Assembly: GCA_945865705.1 (NCBI GenBank)
Contig: CAMBEY010000018.1
Coordinates: 1 to 20,617 of the forward strand
Direction: 5' to 3'
From: Candidatus Sulfopaludibacter sp. SbA3
Lineage (GTDB): Bacteria > Acidobacteriota > Terriglobia > 2-12-FULL-54-10
Length of the DNA stretch: 20,617 nt
Every line of letters begins with the position of its first letter. The first letter of the stretch is position 1. Positions 6,096 to 12,246 of the stretch are shown here, piece by piece. The position numbers and the translations under genes were made by a program. A model generated the notes under the pieces. The model had not been told where the DNA came from, searched no databases, and was given only the letters and a program-made list of their open reading frames with translations.

Positions 6096-7529
6096 TCAGT
6101 TGGCGACGAGGATTTCATTCCTCTTGGTGTCGTACGCCATGGTGTGCGGATTGCCGATCATGGGCGTCGGCGTGCCGATGGGGGCGCTGCGGATCATGCG
6201 CTTGGGCGCGACGTTGCCGCTGGCGTCGATGGCGTAAACAGTGGCGGAGTGGTTGCCGAAGTTGGCCACCCATAGCTCGTTGTTCTTCTCATCGACGGCC
6301 ACGCCGGTGGGGTGCTTGATGTTCGTCTTGGGACCGGTCAGCACGCGGATGGGAGCCACGTCGCCGTTGGCGTCGCCCGAGTACACGGTGATGGTGTGAG
6401 TGGTGTCATTGGCCACGAACAGCTCGTTGCGCCCGGCGTGAAACGCCAGCGCCGTCGGCCAGTCCAACTGCGCCTTGGGACCGCTGATGGTCTGTATCGG
6501 CGCGACATCGCCGCTGGCATCCTTTGGATAGACCGTGATGGATGCTGGTATCCACTCACCAGACCCGGCATTGTTCTGATTGCGGCCAATCGGCCAGCCG
6601 CGCTTCTGCCGCGCCGGGTCGGTTGCCGCGCGCGTGTTGCGGCTGCCCCAGTTGCTGACGAAAACCTTCTTGCGTATGGGGTCGAGCGTAATGCCGTGCG
6701 GGTCGGCCATCATCGTCTTGGGGCCTTGAATGACGCGCGTGCCGGCATCTTCGTCCTTGGCCCCCTTCTTGAACACCTGGATGGCCTGATCGTCCTGAAT
6801 GGTGATGAGCAGTTCCTGCCGCTCTTCATCGGCGACGATGCCGAAGGTGGTGTGCGGCGTGGCCAGACGGCGCAGAGGCTTGGCGTTGCCGCGCGCGTCG
6901 CGTCCGAACACCGGCATCCAATTCAGGGTGTCATTGTTGATGCCGTAAATTTCCCCGCTGGTGGGGTCCACATAGACCGAGCAGGCGAATTCGAGCGAAG
7001 TGTCCTCGCCCGAGATCATGCGCTTCGGCTCACTCCTGGCGGCGTTGGGCGGCGTGTTCGTGGTGCGATCAAAGACATGGATGCTGAACAGATTCTCATC
7101 CGCCATGACCACTTCGCCGCGCGTGACGTCAATCGCGATGCCGGCGTAGCCGGGGTTGGTATCCCTCATCACATATTTCGGGTTGCGGCGGGCGAGCGCG
7201 TCGCGCTCCGCCTTGCTGGGACGCGTTCTGGGCGCTCCAGAGACTCCCGCGGCTCGCGGGGCAGTCTGGCTGCCACCGTATTGCGCCGCGGAAGCGATCA
7301 ATTCCTCCGACGCGCTGGCGGTCCTGAACTCCGGTGTAAACTCACACATCGGCCCGTTCATCTCAGCCAGATATTCGCTGGCGACAATGCGGTCCGAACC
7401 AATCATCTGCGTCCTGCGAGCCATGCCTGCTTCCCGGCCGGTAACCAGTGTTACCAGACCAGCGCCCGCCACCGCGGCGAGTAGGAAGAAGAGTCGCAGG
7501 GAACGAGAGGTAATTTTTACAGGGGCCAT
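6096..7529 (-). CDS. Exported NHL-like beta-propeller protein, N-terminal portion
   Basis: About 477 residues. An N-terminal signal/anchor (LRLFFLLAAVAGAGLVTLV) is followed by a low-complexity stretch (GVSGAPRTRPSKAERDAL) and then by repeated blades of about 45-50 residues with the pattern NELfVAN...iTVY..dAnGdvaPiRvltGP..., for example TVYSGDANGDVAPIRVLTGP and TVYAIDASGNVAPKRMI. Such NHL-like propellers are usually extracytoplasmic and bind ligands or proteins; no catalytic motif is visible. The frame ends in TGA (6096-6098) in mid-blade, and the same frame continues downstream (5271-6095). I prefer ATG 7527-7529: GGAG sits 9 nt before it, whereas the upstream ATG 7542-7544 has AAGG only about 2 nt away. 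A strong promoter is at 7642-7669. Confidence 0.82.
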   Translation of the reverse strand: MAPVKITSRSLRLFFLLAAVAGAGLVTLVTGREAGMARRTQMIGSDRIVASEYLAEMNGPMCEFTPEFRTASASEELIASAAQYGGSQTAPRAAGVSGAPRTRPSKAERDALARRNPKYVMRDTNPGYAGIAIDVTRGEVVMADENLFSIHVFDRTTNTPPNAARSEPKRMISGEDTSLEFACSVYVDPTSGEIYGINNDTLNWMPVFGRDARGNAKPLRRLATPHTTFGIVADEERQELLITIQDDQAIQVFKKGAKDEDAGTRVIQGPKTMMADPHGITLDPIRKKVFVSNWGSRNTRAATDPARQKRGWPIGRNQNNAGSGEWIPASITVYPKDASGDVAPIQTISGPKAQLDWPTALAFHAGRNELFVANDTTHTITVYSGDANGDVAPIRVLTGPKTNIKHPTGVAVDEKNNELWVANFGNHSATVYAIDASGNVAPKRMIRSAPIGTPTPMIGNPHTMAYDTKRNEILVAN

Positions 7530-7641
7530 ACTTTCGTTCTCCATTTCCTTGTTTGAAATTACATTAAGCTAAACGGTTCGAATAACTGCTGCGTTGCAAT
7601 AGATTAAGTGGGGACCCGCGCGCAGAAAAGTCCTTGCAAAA

Positions 7642-7669
7642 AGTATAGTCGATTGGGGAACCCCGTCAA
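7642..7669 (-). promoter_or_regulatory. Strong sigma70-type promoter for the propeller gene
   Basis: On the minus strand TTGACG (7664-7669) and TATACT (7642-7647) are separated by 16 bp. Transcription would begin near 7635, giving a leader of roughly 105 nt. This is the closest match to consensus in the window. It is located in the 183-bp gap between the toxin-like gene (ends 7713) and the propeller gene; apart from it I see nothing in that gap. Confidence 0.72.
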
Positions 7670-7712
7670 GCCGAAAGCGGCCTCGGTAGTGACGATAAAA
7701 AGATTCACCGGC

Positions 7713-8096
7713 CTATTTCCAGATTGCCTTGCAGTAGGCGGAAATCTTGTTGGGGGTGTGATCGGAACGCAGCAACCCTTCTTGCACTCTTTTTAACAGC
7801 TCGATAGAACAAGGAGCATGTTGCGAAAAATGCCCGTTCTTGATGCCCACTTCTACGAGACGAAGATCTGCAGGTCTCGAATCGCTATACAGGATGATCG
7901 AATCATGGGTAACGAAGGGGTGGTCTCCTTTGCGCAAGACCACGGTTAAATCTGGGCGGCTGTGTGATTGCACGCTTGTTATGTTTACAATTACGGCAAG
8001 CCCGGAATCAGTTTCTGCTTCAGTAAGAACTATCCAGAGATGCTCAATAGCGGTGTTGGGCTTGCGCAGCAGTACGGTTTCGCCACATCGAATCAT
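7713..8096 (-). CDS. Putative PemK/MazF-like toxin, partner of the Panacea protein
   Basis: A 127-residue basic protein. The N-terminal 90 residues read as a small beta-barrel: GETVLLRKPNTAIEHLWIVL, then GLAVIVNITSVQSH, and RKGDHPFVTHDSIILYSDSR. This HLWIVLTE, VNITS and GDHPFV..DS series is like that of PemK/MazF-fold proteins that bind and cut RNA, but the classic MazF motifs are not obvious, so the assignment is tentative. The C-terminal helix runs from IELLKRVQEGLL to the end. It starts 6 nt after the stop of the Panacea-domain gene, which strongly suggests a two-gene toxin-antitoxin operon with the antitoxin first. Base composition is lower in GC than in pyk and metK. Alternative view: an unrelated accessory protein. 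Confidence 0.55.
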   Translation of the reverse strand: MIRCGETVLLRKPNTAIEHLWIVLTEAETDSGLAVIVNITSVQSHSRPDLTVVLRKGDHPFVTHDSIILYSDSRPADLRLVEVGIKNGHFSQHAPCSIELLKRVQEGLLRSDHTPNKISAYCKAIWK

Positions 8097-8102
8097 GCCG
8101 CG

Positions 8103-8669
8103 TTATGCCGTCTTCGGGGTGGAAAGCATTTCTATTAATGCTAAATCTTCAAGTTCGCTTTCGATGGCTGCGATTTCCGCTTCCGTTCGATTGGCAGCCT
8201 TCAGGATGTCTCTGTACTCGATTGGGATCATGCTTCCATGGGGGTTCGTCCACTCGGGCAGCGTGTGAACGAAGTCGACGAGTTCCCAACGGCTCTTTTT
8301 CCCATGGGCAGCGTAAATTTCTTCGAGCAAGCGCTCTTCAGCCACTGACAATTCATCGCTAGGAACAACTGCTGTGAGCAGGGAAACCTCATATTGGGAT
8401 GTGGGTGGGGAAATGAATTTGCGCCACGCAGACTCAGCACCAGGTGTGATGTCCTCGGCGATCAGATTGTAAACTTGGCTCAACACGGGTCCGCGATCCA
8501 TTGAAACATAGCAGTCGGTTGTGATCGGCCGTCCCCATCGCAGTAACGCTTCCCGATCCGATAAATATAGAAGCTTAATGAGCTTCATATAGCTCATTGT
8601 TCCGCCACGATGACGGAGTATCTGGCCTGCGGCTTGGGTAGCCTTGGCTTCGTTAAATTGCATCCTCAT
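8103..8669 (-). CDS. Panacea-domain (SocA/DUF4065-like) antitoxin
   Basis: A 188-residue protein with the Panacea signature: AGQILRHRGGTMSYMKLIKL, then LYLSDREALLRWGRPITTD and YVSMDRGPVLSQVYNLI, with an acidic helical C-terminus (ANRTEAEIAAIESELEDLAL). Panacea proteins are promiscuous antitoxins that neutralise unrelated toxins encoded next door. Here the neighbour is the 127-residue protein 6 nt downstream. Two starts are possible: ATG 8667-8669 or ATG 8661-8663. Neither has a standard Shine-Dalgarno; GAGG lies directly against the second. A near-perfect palindrome (8667-8684) covers the start region and a TATACA sequence, so translation from a leaderless or very short-leader transcript and autorepression are plausible (inference). 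Confidence 0.85.
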   Translation of the reverse strand: MRMQFNEAKATQAAGQILRHRGGTMSYMKLIKLLYLSDREALLRWGRPITTDCYVSMDRGPVLSQVYNLIAEDITPGAESAWRKFISPPTSQYEVSLLTAVVPSDELSVAEERLLEEIYAAHGKKSRWELVDFVHTLPEWTNPHGSMIPIEYRDILKAANRTEAEIAAIESELEDLALIEMLSTPKTA

Positions 8670-8684
8670 GATGTATACAGCATG
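8667..8684. promoter_or_regulatory. Palindromic candidate operator at the Panacea antitoxin start
   Basis: CATGATGTATACAGCATG consists of a perfect TGTATACA core with CATG on both sides; only positions 5 and 14 break the symmetry, so 16 of 18 bases are symmetric. On the minus strand TATACA could be a -10 box with the start of transcription at or next to the ATG at 8661-8663, although no good -35 box is seen. A repressor bound here would block transcription initiation. Confidence 0.5.
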
Positions 8685-8693
8685 TCACATTAG

Positions 8694-8714
8694 GGCTTGA
8701 CTTTCAACCAAGCC
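8694..8714. repeat. Short inverted repeat between cupin and Panacea genes
   Basis: GGCTTG (8694-8699) and CAAGCC (8709-8714) can form a six-base-pair stem with a 9-nt loop in the 66-bp gap between the cupin stop and the antitoxin start. No T-run follows on the minus strand, so it is at best a weak terminator or a second regulatory site. Confidence 0.35.
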
Positions 8715-8735
8715 ACCCGTAATGACCATTTTCGT

Positions 8736-9098
8736 TTACTCTAATGCGGTTACCAGCTTCCGCGACCCCTCGGGCGGCGCGAAAAACACGAGTACTTCCA
8801 GGGCGTCCGTAATTTGGTGAAATTGATGCGCTTCCCGTGCAGGCACGAACAGAATATCGCCGGGCGCGACGGCTAGATCGCTCTCTCCAGAGCGAAACCG
8901 GGCGTGGCCGGAGACGACATAGTAAATCTCTTCTTCACCGTGCGGCTGCTGCGGGTCCGTCGCGCCCGCTGGCAAGCGGTAGACGCCCGCACTGAGTTTT
9001 CCCGTGCGCAGGAATTCGACGTAGGATTTGCCGTCCGCACGCACCTCCGAAAAGCGATGAAGTTCCATAATCCCGTCTACCTTGGAGTTGGCGCTCAC
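8736..9098 (-). CDS. Small single-domain cupin protein
   Basis: A 120-residue cupin_2-type beta-barrel. The first cupin motif is QPHGEEEIYYVVSGHARF with His53 and Glu57 as likely metal ligands. The second motif is GDILFVPAREAHQFHQI with His91 (His94 is another candidate). One His of the usual first-motif pair is missing, so metal binding may be altered. The PHGEEEIYYVVSG pattern occurs in sugar-isomerase-like and sensor cupins; the substrate is unknown. The GTG start overlaps the pyruvate kinase stop as GTGA (9095-9098), indicating translational coupling. ATG 9066-9068 (at MELHRF) is an alternative start. Pairing with pyruvate kinase suggests co-expression but does not show a shared function. 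Confidence 0.83.
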   Translation of the reverse strand: MSANSKVDGIMELHRFSEVRADGKSYVEFLRTGKLSAGVYRLPAGATDPQQPHGEEEIYYVVSGHARFRSGESDLAVAPGDILFVPAREAHQFHQITDALEVLVFFAPPEGSRKLVTALE

Positions 9099-10507
9099 GC
9101 GCTGACGCGGACCAGGCGCATGCGGTCGGTCTGGCCGGGCTTGGCCGGATTGCCGGCGACCACGGCGAGAATATCTCCGGGAGCGACCAACCGCTTGTGC
9201 AGCAGGACTTGAGTGGCCTCGATGATCGTGGATTCGCTATCGAGCGTCAGCGGCATGATGAACGGGGTTACGCCCCAGTAGAGCGCGGCGCGGCGGGCCA
9301 CGGCCTCATCGTCGCAGAAGGCGTAGACCGGGCGCGGCGGGCGGTATTTCGAGATCAGCCGCGCCGTCGAACCGCTACGCGAGAAGGCCACCAGGGCTCG
9401 CACGTTCAGCATCTGGGCGGTATGCACCACCGTCTCGCAGATGGTCTCGGCGATATCCTCCAGCCGGTGCTGGCGGCGCATCGACCAGGTGTCCTGGCGG
9501 CTCTGATCAGCCTGCACGGCGATACGCACCATCATCTCGACCGCCTCGATGGGGTACGCCCCGCTGGCTGTTTCGCCGGAGAGCATCACCGCGTCGGTGC
9601 CGTCGAGAATGGCGTTGGCCACGTCGCTGGCCTCGGCGCGCGTGGGCCGCGGATGCACGGTCATGGACTCGAGCATCTGCGTTGCGGTGATCACCGGCAC
9701 GCGCGCCGCGGCCGCCGCCTGGATAATTTTCTTCTGTACCAGCGGGACTTTCTCTGGCGGCAGCTCCACGCCTAGATCGCCGCGCGCCACCATCACCCCG
9801 TCGCTGACCGCGAGTATCGCGTCCAGATGCTCGACCGCCTCGGGCTTTTCGAGCTTGGCCACCACGGCAATGCTGGCCTTGGCGCGCTTCAGCAGGCTGC
9901 GCAGCCGCTGCACGTCGGCAGCGCGACGCACAAACGACAGCGCGACGTAGTCCACGCCGATGGCGATGCCGGCCTGCAAATCAGCTTCGTCCTTCGGCGT
10001 CATGGATTCGACGCGCAGCTTCACCCCGGGCAGATTCACGCCCTTGCGCTCGCGCAGCAGTCCGCCGGTGATCACCTCGGCCTGGACGTCGTTGCGCTTG
10101 GTTCCCACCACGCGCAACTCGATCAGCCCGTCGTCGATCAGGATGCGGTCGCCTTTGTGCACGTCGCGCGCCAGGCCCTCGTAGGAAATCTCAAAGCGCT
10201 GACTGGTGCCGATGATGTTGTCCGAGGTCAGCAGAACGCTTGCGCCGTTCTTCAGCTCGACGCCCTTGCGCGTCTTGAATTTCCCCGAGCGAATCTTCGG
10301 CCCGCACAGGTCCTGCAACAGCGCGACGGTCTTGCCCTGCTCGTTGGCCGCCTGCCGCACCAGCCGGGCGACACGGGCGTGATCCTCGTGTGTGCCATGC
10401 GAAAAGTTCAGCCGCGCCACGTCCATGCCGGCGCGCACCAGCTCGCGTATTTTCTCGAGGCTGGACGTGGCCGGCCCCAGCGTGCATACGATCTTTGTTC
10501 GCCGCAT
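9095..10507 (-). CDS. pyk: Pyruvate kinase
   Basis: Pyruvate kinase converts phosphoenolpyruvate and ADP to pyruvate and ATP, the last step of glycolysis, in the cytoplasm. All family landmarks are present: KIVCTLGPAT at the N-terminus, RLNFSHG (substrate and K+ binding), QDLCGPKIRSG, the B-domain segment RILIDDGLIEL, VDYVALSFVR, VVAKLEKPEAVEHLD with the catalytic Lys before LE, and the Mg2+-binding VMVARGDLGVELP. Further on come TATQMLESMTVHPRPTRAE, DAVMLSGETASGAYP and a C-terminal allosteric-type domain. The length (470) is normal. I prefer ATG 10505-10507 because GGTGAG (10514-10519) lies 6 nt upstream; ATG 10511-10513 adds two residues but abuts that Shine-Dalgarno. It is preceded by a small unknown gene and overlaps the cupin gene. 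Confidence 0.97.
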   Translation of the reverse strand: MRRTKIVCTLGPATSSLEKIRELVRAGMDVARLNFSHGTHEDHARVARLVRQAANEQGKTVALLQDLCGPKIRSGKFKTRKGVELKNGASVLLTSDNIIGTSQRFEISYEGLARDVHKGDRILIDDGLIELRVVGTKRNDVQAEVITGGLLRERKGVNLPGVKLRVESMTPKDEADLQAGIAIGVDYVALSFVRRAADVQRLRSLLKRAKASIAVVAKLEKPEAVEHLDAILAVSDGVMVARGDLGVELPPEKVPLVQKKIIQAAAAARVPVITATQMLESMTVHPRPTRAEASDVANAILDGTDAVMLSGETASGAYPIEAVEMMVRIAVQADQSRQDTWSMRRQHRLEDIAETICETVVHTAQMLNVRALVAFSRSGSTARLISKYRPPRPVYAFCDDEAVARRAALYWGVTPFIMPLTLDSESTIIEATQVLLHKRLVAPGDILAVVAGNPAKPGQTDRMRLVRVSA

Positions 10508-10583
10508 GGTCATCTCACCGCGCTAGAGAATTCAATTCCATTCGCTGCCTGCTTTCGATACTTCGTCCGTCCGTGAGAGAGAG

Positions 10584-10811
10584 CTACTTCGACTTTACAG
10601 GCGGCTTTGCTGGCGACTTGTCTGGCGGCTTTCCCATGACCATCACCCCGCTTGAGAGTCGCGCCCACTCAATCTGGTCCGCGGAGAATGCATCGGAGAC
10701 TTCCAGCTTCCCTCGCCTCCGTCTGTATAGAACAAACACCGGGCCGCTAAGTGCTGCCCCGTCCCGATTGAACTGCTTCTCTTCTCCGGTCGCGAATTTT
10801 ACGGTAATCAT
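10584..10811 (-). CDS. Small conserved-looking hypothetical protein
   Basis: Starting at ATG 10809-10811, 75 residues: MITVKFATGEEKQFNRDGAA, LSGPVFVLYRRRRGKLEVSD, then AFSADQIEWARLSSGVMVMG and a Lys/Pro-rich tail (KPPDKSPAKPPVKSK). The body looks like a small beta protein with alternating charged and hydrophobic residues, and the tail could be disordered. I do not recognise a family. An upstream ATG (10890-10892) would add 27 residues of non-conserved appearance and would run through the 24-bp repeat region, so the shorter form is preferred, although its Shine-Dalgarno is weak. It lies 76 nt before pyruvate kinase on the same strand and may be in its operon. Confidence 0.55.
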   Translation of the reverse strand: MITVKFATGEEKQFNRDGAALSGPVFVLYRRRRGKLEVSDAFSADQIEWARLSSGVMVMGKPPDKSPAKPPVKSK

Positions 10812-10883
10812 CTCTATCGTGCTGCTCTTTCTCTCGCTGTAATTTCCGGCATTCTGGCGGCTCCAGGCCAATCCATTGCACCG

Positions 10884-10931
10884 CCCATTCAAGGTGCATC
10901 ATGCTGACCCATTCAAGATGCATCATACTGA
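10884..10931. repeat. Tandem pair of a 24-bp repeat next to the VWFA promoter
   Basis: Two head-to-tail copies, 10884-10907 and 10908-10931, of the unit CCCATTCAAG(A/G)TGCATCAT(A/G)CTGA, with only two differences, both transitions. The second copy ends at the -35 box of the promoter for the VWFA gene (10928-10956). Possible reasons are a pair of activator or repressor sites, or a recent slippage duplication. Confidence 0.85.
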
Positions 10932-10971
10932 CATTGATCCGCATCCATAGTACTATGAGGCTGACTCAGCC
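10928..10971 (+). promoter_or_regulatory. Promoter of the VWFA gene with candidate operator
   Basis: CTGACA (10928-10933) and TACTAT (10951-10956) are separated by 17 bp. The -10 region lies within a perfect palindrome ATAGTACTAT (10947-10956). At the expected transcription start lies a second perfect palindrome, GGCTGA-C-TCAGCC (10959-10971). Either palindrome could bind a dimeric regulator. The leader to the ATG at 11008 would be about 45 nt. Confidence 0.5.
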
Positions 10972-11007
10972 CGGTGTGGATTCCTCTGCTTTAGGGAGCG
11001 CGTCATC

Positions 11008-12120
11008 ATGAAGAAGCCCAACGAATCGGCCATCTTGATAGCAGGCTTGCTGCTTTTCTCCCTGTTATCGCTAATCGCAAAACCGGCCGCCGCCCAGATA
11101 CCCTCCGGCGGACCCAACCGCGGCGTCGGCGAGACCGTCATCGTACCCAAGCCCAAGGCTCCCGAGCCTGCGCCCAAGAAAGAAAAACCGCCCAATCCCG
11201 ACGAGACTTTCCAGATTCGCACCGAAGTGAACGAAGCCAACATGAGCGTCGTGGTGCAGGAGAAAGGCGGGATGTTTATCCCCGGCCTGAAGAAGGAAAA
11301 CTTCAAGCTGGAAGAGGACGGCGTGGTGCAGACCATCAAGCGCGTCTCGGCGGGCGAGGCGCCCATGACCGTGGTGCTGGTGATCGAGTTCAGCAGCAAG
11401 TACTACGAGTTTCTCTACGACACCTTTAACGCCGCCTTCGGCTTCGTCAACTCACTCAAGCCCGAGGACTGGATCGCAATCATGATCTACGATCTGCGAA
11501 CCGACATCCTGCTCGACTTCACCAAAAACAAGGCCGCCGCGCAGGGCGCACTGCAAACGCTGAACCAGCCGGGCTTCAGCGAATCGAATCTGTTCGACGC
11601 AGTGAGCGAAGCGGTGGAGCGCATGCATGACATCGACGGCAAGAAGGCTATCGTGCTGGTCTCGAGCGGCGAAGACACCTTCTCGCGCAAGCGCTACGAC
11701 GCCGTGCTCAAGCAGGTGCAGGCCTCCGACACGCCCATCTACGCCATCGGCACCGGGCAGGCCGTGCGCCTGTATTATGAAGGTCGCGGCGCCATCGACT
11801 CGCCCACCAGCATCGGCTTCCTGCAGGCTGACAACCAGCTCCGCACTTTCTCGCGCATGTCCGGAGGCAAAGCCTATCTGCCGCGCTTCGAGGGCGAGTT
11901 CCCCGGCATCTTCGGCGACATCTCCGCCGCGCTGCGCAATGAGTACGTGCTCAGCTACTCACCCACCAACACCGCGAAGGACGGCAAGCTGCGCAAGATT
12001 AAAGTGACTTTAGTGGATGTGGATGGCAAGCCGCTGAAGATCGTGAACGAGAAGCGCAAGGAACTGAAGTATGAAGTCCGCGCCCGCGAAGGCTACACCG
12101 CCCCGCGCGAAGTGGATTAA
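11008..12120 (+). CDS. Secreted VWFA-domain protein, acidobacterial type
   Basis: 370 residues: signal peptide (LIAGLLLFSLLSLIAKPAAAQ, about residues 9-30), a Pro/Lys-rich linker (VPKPKAPEPAPKKEKPPNP), then the domain arrangement typical of the VWFA-related proteins abundant in Acidobacteriota: a beta segment with FIPGLKKENFKLEEDG (about 90-105) and the VWA domain (about 118-320) with TVVLVIEFSSKYYEF, IVLVSSGEDTFSR and TPIYAIGTG. The metal site (MIDAS) is not canonical: DxSxS reads E127-F-S129-S-K131, and the usual threonine region is GFSESNLFDAV, so metal-dependent ligand binding may be lost. The ATG is preceded by AGGGAG. The protein is probably extracytoplasmic; its partner is unknown. A clear promoter with repeats lies upstream. 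Confidence 0.87.
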   Translation: MKKPNESAILIAGLLLFSLLSLIAKPAAAQIPSGGPNRGVGETVIVPKPKAPEPAPKKEKPPNPDETFQIRTEVNEANMSVVVQEKGGMFIPGLKKENFKLEEDGVVQTIKRVSAGEAPMTVVLVIEFSSKYYEFLYDTFNAAFGFVNSLKPEDWIAIMIYDLRTDILLDFTKNKAAAQGALQTLNQPGFSESNLFDAVSEAVERMHDIDGKKAIVLVSSGEDTFSRKRYDAVLKQVQASDTPIYAIGTGQAVRLYYEGRGAIDSPTSIGFLQADNQLRTFSRMSGGKAYLPRFEGEFPGIFGDISAALRNEYVLSYSPTNTAKDGKLRKIKVTLVDVDGKPLKIVNEKRKELKYEVRAREGYTAPREVD

Positions 12121-12133
12121 CGCGCGTGCTCAG

Positions 12134-12176
12134 ATAAAAATCCGCAGGAACGCGCCCCCCGGCCGCGCCCCTGCGG
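12134..12176 (-). terminator. Hairpin with T-run on the minus strand, probable terminator of the PhoX-like gene
   Basis: CCGCAGG (12142-12148) pairs with CCTGCGG (12170-12176), and CGCG (12151-12154) with CGCG (12164-12167), with an AA/CC internal loop. Read on the minus strand the stem is followed by ATTTTTAT, a short U-run. It lies about 70 nt beyond the stop at 12247, in the gap between two convergent genes; no T-run follows on the plus strand. Confidence 0.6.
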
Positions 12177-12246
12177 CTGGCTGATTCGACTAGTTCAGCC
12201 GCGACGCGTCGAAACACCACTCTCGTTGGTCACTCTCTCCATCCTG

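Noticed and set aside
6312..7484. 390-codon plus-strand open frame opposite the beta-propeller gene
   Set aside because: Its Val/Gly/Arg/Asp-rich sequence mirrors the repeats of the real minus-strand propeller; no start signal and no recognisable motif.
10747..10944. 65-codon minus-strand frame containing two copies of MMHLEW
   Set aside because: The peptide repeat merely reflects the 24-bp DNA repeat; the frame overlaps the promoter and the small 10584-10811 gene in another phase and has no Shine-Dalgarno.
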